Notes: generated by a model from the sequence alone, not told the origin. A DNA stretch of 64,000 nucleotides from Dichomitus squalens LYAD-421 SS1 (GCF_000275845.1 NW_006766883.1:1511163-1575162); one strand, 5' to 3'; numbered from the stretch's first letter, positions 24,980-37,331 are shown. Translations and numbers: made by a program.

Positions 24980-27900
24980 CTCGACGACGCCGAGAGCGGA
25001 GGACGACCGAGACTCTCTTTCCTCTTCGTCCTCAGACTCGTCTTGCTCAAAATCCCTTTCCTCGAAGTAGGACGGCTTGAGACCGAACGATATGCGACGC
25101 TTCTCTTGGTCGATGGAGAGGATGACGGCCTTGACCTTGTCCCCTTCGCGGAAGCTGCGAAGGGCGAGCGTAACATCAGCATCCTTGTTGTCGGAGAGCT
25201 AATTAGGTGTTGAACATGAGTTTTGACAGGCGTTGAAACGCGATATGCAACATACTTCGGATTTGTGGCATAGTCCACTGAGCTTCGAGCCCTCGATGGC
25301 GATGAAGATGCCATAGTCCTCGACCTTCTTCACACGACCGTCGACCTTCTGACCCTCGCTGAGGTCCGACAATGTGAGTTGAGGTTGATTGTCGCGCTTG
25401 AGATCTCCGGAGCGGAAAGAGAGCTCGACCTGCTTCTTCTCGATGTTGACACTGACATAGAAGTTGAACTTGGGGCAAACACGTAAATGGCAAGAATCTG
25501 CATACCTCAGGACTCGGCCTTTGACCAGCTGATTCGCTGAGAAGCGGCTCTTCCAGTCCTTGACATACTACAACGTTTCGTGAGTATCCCGCTGACTCTT
25601 CATTGATGGAGCTAACACTCACGTCATCGAACAGCTCCCTGATCTGTACACGAGCGTCGATGTCCCGACCCAAAGTGACAAAGAGGCCATGCTCCGCGAC
25701 GCTCTTGATGAAGCCGCGGATTGTCTCGCCCACCTTGAGATCACTGATATTTGTGATCTCACGGTCGACGATGGGCTTGTCCTGGCCAGGGAAGAGGCGA
25801 GACATCCGCGTAGTCAAGGAGAGCTGTCGCCTTTCCTTGTCGATTGAGATCACAACCGCCTTGAGGACCGAGTCCACGGGAGGGAAGGGCTTCCCGTTCT
25901 CATAGTCGTCGCACGCATCAGTGGGGTGAAGGATACCAGAAATCGCTTTGGTGATCTTGACGAGCGCGCCATGGCGGGCGTGACGCAGGACACGTCCACC
26001 GACAAGCTGGCCGGGCTGTACAGTGTCGATGGACAGCTGATTCTTCTGTACGAGCTGTTCCTTCTCCTTGGGCTTCATCGCAACCAAGACGAAGCCTTTC
26101 TCCGGATTCCGCGAAGTTACGACCAGGTCCTGAAGCTTATCGCCCGTTTTCAGTGTCGACCGCAGCTGGGCAACAGACACTTCACGACGGTTGGCGAGAT
26201 TGTTCAGAGACAACAGTGCGGTGACCTGTGTAGGCTGCAGAGCGACGACGGCCTTATCCTTGCGGACGTCGGAGATGACTCCTTCGACGATGTCGCCGAT
26301 GTCCACTCCACTGATGTCGGTAATGGCCGACTTATAGTTGGGCGATGCTTGCCGGATGCTAGCTGTGATGCGAGAGGTCTCTGGGTCTACGGCAGTGATA
26401 CGGACCTGTACGGGCTTGCCAATTGGGAATGCAGACGAGAGCGATGGAACAGTGGTTTCGCTGTCATAGTAGATGAGCCCGATCGAGCTTATGATACGAA
26501 TCAGAATACACACCTTGCCTCACGCGCTGGTACGGTCGCCTTCAGGTTATTATACAACTCTACCTGCAAGCTCTTGTCTGACACCTTGAACACAACCGCA
26601 TGTGTTAAGACCCCAACTTGCGCATCACTGAATTGGGTAATGGTAGGTAGTGTGGACTCGACCAACGTCTTCTTCGCAGTCAAGGCGACGCGCTTGCGCT
26701 CGGGATCAACAACAAGGACCTTTCATGGCGTGAGCAGCTGGTGTTGAATGAGGGGAAAAGCACGCACTCTACACTTGAGACTACTACCAGGTTTGAAGCG
26801 CTTTTGGGGATGCTTAAGTGCGATATCTGCGTAGTGGTTGGGCCAGATCACGCCGTCGACGTTACCGGAGATCGAAACGAAGAGCGCAGAGTCGGTGAGC
26901 TTCTTGACCGTCCCCTTGATGACCTCCCCGACTTGTACATCCGCAACCTGCAGGAACTTCTGTCCTAGTACGGACGCTCGTAGGGAAAGCTGGAGGATGC
27001 CATCCAAAGGGTAGTAACCCGTCACGCGAGCCCGATGAACCATTCCGAGCTTCCACGCACCAGACGATGCCGAGAGAGTAGGAACATGCTCGTCTGATGT
27101 TTGTGATATCTACGCAGGGACGGATTTAGTTACACTATATTTGAAACGAGGAGTACTCACGTGGATGAAACCCTCGATGCCAGAGCCCACGTTCACAACA
27201 AGACCTCGCTCGCTTTCCACCCTAGCCACCTTCACAGCTTCAAGGATGGTGCCAATCGGGTATGCGTTCCTCAAGTCGGTCGTAGCAGCATCAGCGCTAG
27301 GTGACTTCGTAGTGAACCTAACGACATGATCGGCTAAGGAAAGTGCAAAGCGCGGAGGCGTAGAGGGGTTGATGTCGTAGAGGATTCTGGCCTTGACCTT
27401 CTGCCCTACTTGGTAATGCACTTCGGGCTGACCGGGTACAAGGTGAAACTGGTCTATCGTTCCGTCAAAGTAGCCCAGTACTTGCAGAACGAGGCCATCG
27501 GATTGCACTGCCGTGACCAGAGACTGGACAAGGGCACCAGGGACGATTGACGAGACATTGCTGACCTCCGTAATCTGTCATGGTTCGGTCAGACATTCGG
27601 TCACGCGCTCACTGGGACTACCCACAGACGCAGTCGATATGGTCTTCGGATCCACGGACACATTGCAAGTTCGTCCATTACCGGACATCTTGACTACGGC
27701 AACGTCCAGCAGTTGGCCAATGTGCAACTTCTTCTCTGTACCCCATGATCCTTTCTGCGCGTCCTTGAACGACAAGAATCCAGACACATCAGACATGCCA
27801 AGGTCAAGTATGTAGCCGTGGTCCTCGATGCTCTTCACAGCGGCGGACATAGTCTGAAAACCTCTTGGTAAGATATGGCCCGAAAAATGTGGACATATTA

Positions 27901-28780
27901 CGCACAAAACCCGTTCGGAGGTCGCTCTTCACCACACCCTCGTTCACTTTCTCTGGGACCAAATTCAACTCCACCCTTCTGCTCGCCTTCTGCACCTCAT
28001 CGCGCGCGCGGCCCAGACCGGATACGTCCGTCGTTCCAGGCGGGTGGACTGCGGTGACTACGGCACGGACGTACTGGCCGGGTCGGAAGATCTCGAAGAG
28101 GTCTGGTACGCCAGATGGCGATGAGTCCTCGTCCTCGTCGTCAGAATTACCCATCTCCACGTCCTCCATGCTCTCCAGGGTATGTGTAAGCTGAGTCGAA
28201 ATATGTGTGATGGGGACGTGAGCGAAGAGTTGGTTCGGCAGAGATACGATCAGAGCGAGAGGTTCCACGGCTACGACTTGACCTAGGATCTTCATTCCTA
28301 CTACAACGCGCTGCAATCGTGTCAAATGTAAAGTCTATCCCAGATGATGTAGGCGACGCACTTTGTAGTTGAGATGCTCTATACGGATCCCTGCTTTTTC
28401 CTTGCCATCTTTTGCAGCACTATTGGAGGAACCCCTCGCCTCTGACTTTCTCTTGCGTTTGACAGACTTCTCTGTTGTAGCCTCCTAAAGTAAATGTTAT
28501 TGATATTGAAGGAAGAAGCCAAACTAGTGGGACCTACCGCAAACAATTCCTTGTCCACTTCCTTTGCAGCCTCAGCACGGAGGGTCTTCACCTCTAAGGG
28601 AGTTAAAGTGGTGCCTCCGCCTCGAGGGAAGTCAATGTCGTCTGACACGAGGAAAGAGACTGGCTGAGTCGGCTTCTCGGCCTTATCCTTTGATTTCTTG
28701 CTTTGCTCCTCTGTCTTCGTTTTCTTGGCCTTGGGAGTGCCCGACGCTTCGTCTAAGACGCGCTTCTTTCCAGCGGCCAT
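23583..28780 (-). CDS. RRP5: rRNA biogenesis protein Rrp5
   Basis: Nucleolar RNA-binding protein needed for pre-rRNA cleavages toward both 18S and 5.8S/25S rRNA. It starts MAAGKKRVLDEASGTPKAKK with a basic, nuclear-targeting N-terminus and FPRGGGTTLTPLE, a motif typical of Rrp5. A long series of S1 RNA-binding repeats follows (blocks such as VGMKILGQVVAV, VKSIEDHGYILDLGM, IGTILEAVKVARVES, VGEVIKGTVKKLTDSALFV and VGETIRGFIKSVAEHGLFV). An acidic low-complexity linker (24800-24990) precedes C-terminal HAT/TPR-like repeats (SSYLWVRYIAFQLQ, EKLNVWIALLNLENVYG, WSIYMDMEAGQGD). It is interrupted by numerous short introns and ends near IEWTQRAAGTSGES. Exon count was not fully resolved. Divergent from SF3A2. 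Confidence 0.93.
24946..24979. repeat. Trinucleotide tract encoding poly-Asp in Rrp5
   Basis: Tandem TCA/TCG units on the plus strand encode a run of aspartates in the acidic linker of Rrp5 on the minus strand. Related Glu/Asp/Ala-coding repeats lie at about 24820-24875. Acidic linkers between the S1 and HAT parts are normal for this family, so length variation is likely tolerated. Confidence 0.85.
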
Positions 28781-29110
28781 GGTTATGGGATGAGTTCCCA
28801 CGAGCAGAGACAGAGTCTTAGGACAACAGAAATAATATCCTGTGCCGCTGATAGTAGGGAGAAGCTGAAGGAAGGCAGATGAAACAGCGAGGACGAGCAG
28901 CGTACCCCGACCTGACGAGACTCGAGGGCGACGAATATCGAGCCAAATTTTGCCGCCCATAATGATCGGGCAGATCGAGATCTCACCGCGTTCAGATTGG
29001 CTGACTAAGCCCCCGGTCCCTTGGGGCACGACTCCGTGTCCCTCTCTGAGTCTCTCAATTCTCCTCCACGGGGTGCCCATCTCGTTTCTCTCAGCTCTCC
29101 TCATTGTAAA
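28781..29110. promoter_or_regulatory. Bidirectional promoter between RRP5 and SF3A2
   Basis: A 330-bp region between two divergent start codons (28780 on minus, 29111 on plus). Both products are core RNA-processing factors, so shared growth-linked control is plausible. I see no clear TATA box. This is inferred from layout only. Confidence 0.5.
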
Positions 29111-29980
29111 ATGGGTGCGTATTCTTCGGATGGCATGATTGGTCTGTAACTGACCACTGGCTCTCCAGATTACCAGGTGAGCAATCTTGCGTACGGCGAA
29201 AGTGACCCGCAATGACAACGCTCGAATAGAATCGTGTCGGTTCCAAGTTCGGAGGTGGTGGTGTGGCCGGTGCTTCGGAGACCAATGTAGACAGGAGGGA
29301 GCGGCTGCGGAAGCTAGCTCTAGAGACTATTGACCTTGCCAAGGTTCGTGTGGCGTTCCTTTCTCGCAGCCGTTCGCTGACAGGGCTACAGGATCCCTAC
29401 ATTCTTCGCAACCATCTTGGCTCACTCGAATGTCGACTATGTCTCACCCTCCACACCAATGAAGGTTCCTACCTTGCGCATACTCAAGGAAAGAAGCATC
29501 AGACGAACTTAGCCCGACGAGCTGCTCGCGACTTGAAGGAGACGCAGCTCATGATCGCGCCGACCCAGCAAAACGTCCATAAGAAGGTCTTCCTCAAAAT
29601 TGGTCGACCTGGATACCGTGTTACGAAGGTCCGCGACAGGGATACTGGGAAGGAAGGAATGATGGTTCAGGTCCACCTTCCGCAAATCAAGCCCGGTATC
29701 ATACCCCGCCGACGATTTATGAGCGCGTGGGAGCAGAAGCGAGAGCCACCAAACAAGGCCTACCAATATCTCATAGTAAGTTTTAACCGAGTTCAGCGAA
29801 TTTCATTGATGCTGACAGTATCTTCAGGTTGCAGCCGAACCTTATGAGACCATCGCCTTCCGTATCCCCGCACGAGAGATCGAGGATGAGTCAGACGATG
29901 CTGGCTATTGGAATTGGTCGCACTGGGACCCCGACACCAAGCAGTACAGTTTCCAATTCATGTTCCGTCTCCAGTACTGA
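29111..29980 (+). CDS. Splicing factor 3A subunit 2 (SF3A2/Prp11)
   Basis: Subunit of the SF3A complex of U2 snRNP, needed for prespliceosome assembly. The N-terminus MDYQNRVGSKFGGGGVAGAS is nearly invariant in the family. A C2H2-type matrin finger follows (LECRLCLTLHTNEGSYLAH, then GKKHQTN), and PGYRVTKVRD, LPQIKPGIIPRRRFMSAWEQ and AYQYLIVAAEPYETIAF match the family core. It ends in DPDTKQYSFQFMFRLQY. Five exons: 29111-29114 (ATGG), 29169-29176 (ATTACCAG), 29230-29343, 29392-29775 and 29828-29980, total 220 residues. The first 12 coding nucleotides are split over two microexons, forced by the conserved N-terminus. The long Pro-rich tail seen in animals is absent, as in most fungi. Confidence 0.95.
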
Positions 29981-30098
29981 TTGTATACTACTGCCTACTC
30001 TGTATCACCGGATATGCAATGCAATGTACAAGTCTCTGGCACTCCTGGATAATCTTTCTCGATCCTGATCTCCAGGTACATCTTATGTGCCTTGACAG

Positions 30099-30733
30099 TT
30101 ACGTGCACTTCAGGAAAGCGTTGCCTCCAGCATTCGTGTGAGTGACGCAGCCTGTGCAGATCCCAATCAGTGCTGATATCCAACAGTGAAGTAATGCACA
30201 CTTGCCGCAAAATTGTCCGCCGTTTGTCTGGTAAATCACGCGGTCTGGTCCGGGAGGCTTGGCACCAGTATAGGTGGCACCCTTGAAGACCGGATATTCC
30301 TGGAAGGGTTTGGTACAGTTCGGGAAGGTGAAGCCCTAGGAGAGCCTTTCTAGTAAGCTTCGCCTCCTGCAACCTGACATAGCGTACTGCGAACTTCTAA
30401 GTTTTTGAACGTGTGGGGGTAAGTGCTGCAGTGAGTTCCCGTGGGTCAGCGATTAGTCACTCAATTGACCTGTGCTCTCGTACCCGCCCCCACCAAGTTT
30501 TTGAGCCTGATTGAGTGCGTTTGAAATATCACCGTTGGATAATATGTTACCTGTTCGGAATGTCTCAGCACATTTCTTGTGCTTTCGCGGTGACTCACAT
30601 GCTAACCTTGGCAGTTGCAGGTGACCGCGGCCTCGTCTGTGGTCAGTGCGTAGGCGAAGTCGGGCTGCGACACCGGCGATGCCGACACCACCCAAACGGT
30701 CGAGAGGAGCGCGAAGATGGACAAGAGTTTCAT
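30099..30733 (-). CDS. Secreted guanyl-specific ribonuclease (RNase T1 family), copy A
   Basis: Small secreted RNase of the T1/U2/F1 family, which cleaves RNA after guanosine. A signal peptide (MKLLSIFALLSTVWVVSASP) is followed by the mature domain. All four expected catalytic residues are visible: His in YPHTF, Glu in QEYPV, Arg in PDRVIY and His in VTHTNAGG. The protein ends FLKCT with the terminal disulfide Cys. Five exons (30733-30607, 30550-30484, 30425-30395, 30335-30206, 30151-30099) sum to 135 residues. The last intron has a GC donor (gcaagt); the usable GT site 3 nt away in phase breaks the reading frame. Compact T1-type core without long ribotoxin-like loops, so I call it an ordinary RNase. 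A second copy lies 0.9 kb upstream. Confidence 0.85.
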
Positions 30734-30830
30734 GACTTGGAGGTCGACCTGAGGATGGCGAGGGGTGAGGCGAAGCGCAGCGAACGGTGCGGGTCGCTGC
30801 TCGGTGGACGTTGTTCGCTATTTCAGGGGT

Positions 30831-30837
30831 TTATAAA
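30831..30837 (-). promoter_or_regulatory. TATA-like box of RNase copy A
   Basis: TTATAAA on the plus strand (TTTATAA on the coding strand), about 98 bp upstream of the start codon. The matching position in copy B (about 90 bp upstream) supports a real promoter element. Confidence 0.55.
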
Positions 30838-31013
30838 GGGCCCTGCGCGTCTTACAACTCGCATGAAGGTATGCCCAATGACTTGTCGACCCTTTCAGAG
30901 CAGAACTGAGCCCGCTCTTCCGTAGCGATTGACCTGAGGACGACGGTCTCAAGCACTACTCTAAGACGCGTGACTCTCCTTGCGCGGCTTGACACCCGTA
31001 TTGGGACCAATAA

Positions 31014-31394
31014 TGCACCGTTGAGGAGAAGCGAGCTGGAGATAGAAGCTATAATAGAGCGCTGTCTAGCAGCCCCGACCTCGTTAAGTACTGGAGCAAT
31101 CCTGTCGAGGACGATTGGGGTGTCTTCCCTGCGACCGATCTGACCGCGTGGTACGACTCCCTATGCGTTCAAGCCCTCAATACACTTCCGTTCATTCCCC
31201 GTTGGAATGATGGGCACGACTTGCCGCTGATCGTTCCACCCAGATATATATGGACTCATAGTGCTCATGGGAATCTCTGTATCGAGGGGGGTCAGTTCCC
31301 CTCTCAGTACATAAGAACTACACGGTCGCGATGGCTATTCGTGACCGGGACTTTCGCTTGCATTGAACCACAACGCGGCATCGTGTGGCTGATA
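31014..31394 (+). other. Protein-like open frame without a start codon
   Basis: A stop-to-stop frame of 127 codons with no ATG, lying between the two RNase genes on the opposite strand. Its translation is unusually protein-like: SPDLVKYWSNPVEDDWGVFP, TAWYDSLCVQALNTLPFIPR, GHDLPLIVPPRYIWTHSAHG. High Trp, Pro, Asp and Tyr content is unlike random GC-rich frames. It could be a relic of a decayed gene or an exon of an undetected one. I do not recognise a family. No good upstream exon is apparent. Confidence 0.3.
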
Positions 31395-31643
31395 TGACCC
31401 TCAATGCCCAGATATACGTGTCGCATGCATCCAGTTCCTGGTGAGTGACTGTCATGTAGCGTCCAAGAAGCTCGATGAGCTGACCAAACACACAAGGGCT
31501 TGTCAGGGGTGGTATCTGCCTGGTTATACTATGTTCATCAGGTGGCTGCGCTACAGTTTACAATCAGGATAGTACTGCCGAAAGCAATTACAGACCAGGC
31601 ATGCAACTAGATGTCGCTTTCCAAAGAGGTCAAAGCATGTCAT

Positions 31644-32247
<604 letters not shown>

Positions 32248-34452
32248 GACTGCAGTCTGGTGTGCTCGGAGTGAAGTGCGAAGCCGCGAGGAGCACGGAT
32301 GTCCTTGCTAGCTCAATGGTCTCCTCGCCCACAGGCTTTATAGGATTTCGGCTCGCGCCCATCGTCTAAAACAGACTCAAGATGGACGCATGCACATGGC
32401 CCCACTTCCCGCATACGAGGGTACAGAGGTGGCAGAGAAGCAGACATCACGAGAACGGTTGCTGGCTTCCTGGTCTCGTGCAGGCCGCCACAATGTGTCT
32501 CCGAAAGACTCGACCAAAGGTGCTGAGATTCTTCCGTTCATCCATCAGCGAACAAGGCATCCGATTGTCTGGGGTGGAGCGATAGATAAAGAACGTTCGT
32601 ACGGCGGCACTTTCGAGGGTGCACGCACGCACAGGCGATCCGAAGATGGTTCTCTGGGTCGCGAGGCCATGTGGGCCAGACGTCTCTGCACACTGCCCAT
32701 GCAATCATGCCGCCAGCCGACGCGCGATGATCGTATACTTAGTATAGAACATACCATGAACATTTGTCCGAGTCAATGCTACCTAGCAAGAACAATGCTC
32801 GGTAGCCATAATGGACCTCTAGGAGGCTTGCGGCTCCTGTCCAAGTTAGCATCGATTAAGTACAGTGCTGCCTGCATCTATTTCTCAATCGGGATTATTC
32901 GTCATATGTCTGACGTCGGTGGTGGCTGATTTACAAGGTGAGGTAACATCGTCTTGACGCGTACGAATGATAGGCGCACCCATCTATATATTACGAACGT
33001 TCGTCGTGAGGCGCTTCTAAAGTTTTAGGAACGCTATATGCGCAGCATAATGCGCTGACAAAAATCCGTCGGAGAGCTACAATGCCGACGTCTACAAATG
33101 ATGGGTAAGAAGCAAGAGGAGTGCAGTATACTATTCTTGGATCATCGCCTGTTCATTCCTGCTCATTAAGGTTACTCGGACACGTGCATTCGGAGCCCAC
33201 AGCCAGATCGAACAAAGTACATGCTTACGCGAAATTGCCCGTTCATAGCTCTGGAATTGGCCTAAGTACGGGTGGGGTGGCAAGGGGCCAGCTTGAGGCC
33301 AACTGGCTAGCTCCCACCAACTCCCCCTCAAGGGGTTCTGCAACGCCAGGAATGATGGCACCTGCCTCTCCAGCAACAGTGATCTATGTATTCCACAAAC
33401 TTCAGGCATTGCTGAGACTGACATCTATCATATGTCCTCCTATTTTCGTAAGATTCCGTGGAGCTGAACGCGAGCTATGGGGATGCCATGTTCCCAGCAC
33501 CTATGTGAAAGGGGTTTTGCAAAACCCATAAGCGCCTGAAAGAAACGGCTTCCCTAGGATGTCTACCCATCTTCGGAGCTATCGGGGATGATCTTGGTAT
33601 TCAAAATGAAACCATACATTCATCCAAAAAGATATTTGAGCTTTCACAGTGAGAGACAAAGAGAGATCTGTATATCAAGTTGGGCGTCAACTCGCCTAGA
33701 GGTGTAACTAAATGTCTCCTGCTCGCAAAGGCGTCCTCCAGCTCATTTGGCTCCGAAAAGTTGCCAGATGATATCGAAATGGGTCTAGTATTATGTCTTG
33801 GAAATATCAGAGCGATGCATGAGGAGGGGAGGAGTTGCAAATCTCGCAGATTTTGCAGAACCCTTGAGGGATAGTATGATACTTCTGACATATACTGATC
33901 CAATCCTTAGTCCTACAGCACTGCTAACTCGGCAGAACCTCCATCACAGCAGCGAGCAATAGTCTACAGCATTTTAGAGATCCGTGAAGAGTCGTGATAG
34001 TTACATACACTTCGTGAATGCAGCGCGATGTGGGTGGGAATACAATATGGGGGGAAGGAATCTCCAGGAGTGTGGTGCTGATACAGGTATTAGCGATGAG
34101 TACACGGAGCAATGGGGATATGCCATGCGACGGGAATATGGGAATGATGCGATTTGAACAGCGGACAACAGCTAAAGGTATTAGGTACTGCACAACATCT
34201 GCGGGAAGACCGTCCGTTTTGACTGTGATGGGAAGCGGGGATGGGGGCAAAGCAAGAAACGACCTAGACAGCATGACGGAGAAGAGGGCCCAAGAAAGGT
34301 GCAAGACCGGCGACACCCCACCGGCTCCCGACCTGATAGGAAACACACACAAACCAACGCAGCAGCCTGCCCGCCTAACGCGACAGCAGCCCTGCCCTGC
34401 ACACGCCGACGCAACGACACAACACAACGACCCGCCGAAGCACGACGCAGCC
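32248..34452. other. Gene-poor stretch of 2.2 kb
   Basis: The longest part of the window without a supported gene. It is AT-richer than its surroundings from about 32750 to 34000. Scattered open frames (for example plus 32390-32929 and plus 33121-33531) lack domain motifs and convincing splice structure. A perfect 16-bp palindrome sits at 33512-33527. No transposon ends, long terminal repeats or tRNA genes were recognised. Confidence 0.4.
32337..32343 (-). promoter_or_regulatory. TATA box of RNase copy B
   Basis: CTTTATA on the plus strand, TATAAAG on the coding strand, about 90 bp upstream of the start codon. Confidence 0.6.
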
Positions 34453-37090
34453 TCACCTGCGCTTGCTCAGCTTCCGCCCCGACGTCTTCGACGCAACCGC
34501 GTCCGCCGCCTTCGCGAACTCGCGCTCCCGCGTGAGCTCCGCCTCCTTCACGTAGTCGACCGCGAAGATGCCCTGGAGCGGGACCTCGGGCGGCAGCCGC
34601 ATCTTCGCGCGCTCCTTCTCCCTCCTCGCCTCCTCCTTCTCCCGCCGCGCCTCCTCCTTCTCGCGCTTCTTCCGCTCCTCCCTCGACTCCTCCCTCGCCG
34701 GCTCCGCGAACCGCACCTTCGCCGCGAACATCGCCGCGGTCGTGTTCGACGCCATGGACGGCTCGGGCAGCGGCGCCCCGGTCGTATGCCTCTTCCGCAG
34801 GAGCTTCGGCCCGTGGCTTATCGGGATGTCCTTTGCACGCACCTGCTGCTGTTGCTGTTGTTGTTGTTGTTGCTGCTGCTGCTGTTGCTGCGTGTTGACC
34901 GACACCGACGAGCCCGTCGCGGAGAGCAGCGACGGCGCAGAAGGCGCATGGCGCTGCGCAAGGAACTCGACGTGTGCCTGCCCAGGCTGCACGTTCTGCT
35001 GGTTCTGGTTCTGATTCTGGTTCTGGTTCGGCTGCAGCGGCGCGGGCATGACGAGCTTCTTGGGCAGATGCCGCGGGAGCAGCGACAGCGACTTCCCCTT
35101 CTCCTTCTGCTGGCGGTCCGGTGGGAGCGCGATGTCCGGCCGCGGGACGACGTTCGACGGAGGCAGGTCAGCGCGTGGCTGCATCATCACGGAAGCAGGC
35201 CGGCTGGACTCGTGCCGGCTCGCGGCCGGGGGCGCATTCGGGAACGAGGAGCCGACCGGGGAGTACGGGTTCGGCAGCGGGGGGGATGGCTGCGGCACGT
35301 CCAGGTGCTGCGCATCCGAGTACGTGGGAGCCCGGGAAGCTCGACGATCGTGAGCCCGTTGAGCTTCTGGAGAAGGCTGCGCGGGCTGGGGACGCGGCAT
35401 TCGCGAGTCCCGCATTTCGGAAACCGTCGCAGAGAGGTCGATCGGCGGCGGCGGACCCGAGTTCGCCATGAGGTTCAGGTGCACATTGTTGTACTGGTCT
35501 GGGGTCGGGGGAGGACGGCCGGTGGGAGGAACGTGACGCTGAACCGGCAGCGCGAGCGGACTCCTCGGGGGGGACGTAACTTGGAAATTCTCGGGCGGCG
35601 GCTTCGGGGGCAGCGCACTAGGGTCCACCTGAATCCCGTTGCCAGCGACCTGCGGCTGGTACTGCGAGACCGACGGGAAAATCTGGCCGGGGACGACCCC
35701 GACCGAGACACTGTCGTAAGGTTGGACGGGCTTACGCTTCGGCTGCATTGATCAACAGACAATTAGACGTGCGCGGTATTGTCTACTGGGAAGCACGGAC
35801 CTTGGAGGACTTCTTCGCTGGAGCGCCCGCTCCTGGGATGAGACCAGAGCCTGTCGCTTTGGCGATGGCCTCGTACGGCCCGTCATGGTGCCACGCAAAT
35901 CCAAGTGGATCGGACTCGTCGAGCTCGTCGATGCTGTCCAGGTCGCGCGGAGGTGTAGAGATGCTCGGATTCGTGCTATTCTTTCTGCGACCGCGAAGCG
36001 GAGCAGACGGCCCCTCGCGTGGCGGTGCAGGTATGGGCACAGTGGAAGGGCGTGGTGGGACGTCGACGGGGGGCGGTGGAGGATGCAATTCTGGAGCGGA
36101 GGCATTGCGGGGACTGATCGCAGGGCGGACCGCAGATGACTTCACCGAGGATGTCTGGGGGGCAGGAGCAGCGACGTCGTTCCTAGGCTGCGAGGCCCCA
36201 TAAGCGCTAGAGGGGTTAGCAGAAGAAGTGTGTTGCGCTTCAGATGGAGAGCGGTTCTTGGGTAATGGAGGGGCAGCGACGAGGGATCTTTTTGACTCTC
36301 TCGGTAGATGATGATGAGTAGATAAAGGTGGAGAGCTCGAAGGCGTCTGTGGATTCGATGAAGAAGAGGAATCACTCCCGGAGTCATAGTAGGGCGGCGG
36401 CGCTTGCCAGTAATCTTGAGCGGCAGCGGACGCAGAAGCATGTCCTGAAGGTGGTCTGTGAACGTGTTGAGGAAGCTCCTCTCGCGAAGACCTTCGATGA
36501 TGATCTGAGCCCGGGGTGGACGAGCGTGTGGTGGGGTTCGGTGGAGGAACAGGAATAACCCTGGCAGAGGTTGATCGCGAGAGGTTTTGCGGAGGGGGTG
36601 TAGCAGGGATGTACGGCGTGGACTGAGAGCGGGCGTGCTGGGCGTGGGGGACGACAACGTCGCCATGAGGGTTTGTCAAGCGGCGCATGCGAGGTGGGAG
36701 GTGATTATGGTCGACCTCGGATTCATCATCGGCGACGGTTGGTGCGTAGTCTGAAAGGCTATCTGAGACACTTGCAGGGTAGATCTCCTCGCGGTCGTTC
36801 ATGCTGAAGAAGTGGAGGTTGTATCGCGGATCCGGAGAAAATGCGGGATCATTGAATAACGTCGGGGGGAGAGGCCGGGAATGGGGAGAATATTGCTGGT
36901 GCATGGATGGATGGAACTGTGCCGTGTATTGAGTAGGGTGGAGAGGATAAGATAGAGGGTAAGGCTGGAAGGGAGGATGGGGGCCGGGGTAGGCGAAGCC
37001 GGGGCCAGGGCGAGGGAAGGGCTGGAGGTGGGGTGGGAGAGGGATGTGTTGGCGGGTGGGGTCATCATGGGGAATAAAATACGAGTTCAT
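34453..37090 (-). CDS. Pal1-like morphology protein, largely disordered
   Basis: A 859-residue protein, mostly Ser/Pro-rich and disordered. The one recognisable element is DPLGFAWHHDGPYEAIAKAT near 35870-35930, which resembles the HHDGPFDA motif of the Pal1 cell-morphology family; Pal1 localises to growing cell ends and endocytic sites in fission yeast. Other features are a Met/Pro/Tyr-rich N-terminus, an Asn-Gln repeat near 35000, a 16-residue poly-Gln tract at 34843-34890, and a basic Lys/Glu/Arg helix before the C-terminus (REERKKREKEEARREKEEAR). There are two exons (37090-35801, 35742-34453) of equal length; the intron is required because the upstream frame otherwise ends at VRASQ. Start MNSYFIPHDD faces Sld2 across 241 bp. 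Confidence 0.6.
34843..34890. repeat. Poly-Gln coding trinucleotide repeat
   Basis: Sixteen consecutive Gln codons (mixed CAG and CAA) on the minus strand of the Pal1-like gene. Codon mixing means the tract is less prone to slippage than a pure repeat. Long Leu and Cys runs on the plus strand are shadows of it. Confidence 0.95.
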
Positions 37091-37331
37091 GAGGGGGAGA
37101 GGTATGACGAAAGAGAGGGGAGGGGGCTGCTGCCAGATTGTTCCTCGAAGAGAGCGGACAAAAAGCTGAGCCTGAGGCCGACCTTGCAGCACTCGCCCCC
37201 GGCCCTGCCCCTTCCGGGCATACCCACGTGCTGCTAGCACTCTCAACCCGTCCAAGCGCCCATGACCGTGTTCTCTGCCCACTGCGCGTCTGCACGCGTC
37301 TCGCCACATCTCCCCCTCCCCCCCTCTCCAG

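Noticed and set aside
24074..25070. Plus-strand Ser-rich frames over Rrp5
   Set aside because: Antisense of the acidic Asp/Glu linker and HAT repeats.
30099..30733. Ribotoxin (sarcin-type) identity for RNase copy A
   Set aside because: The catalytic core is shared, but the protein lacks the long basic loops of ribotoxins and matches the compact T1-type layout.
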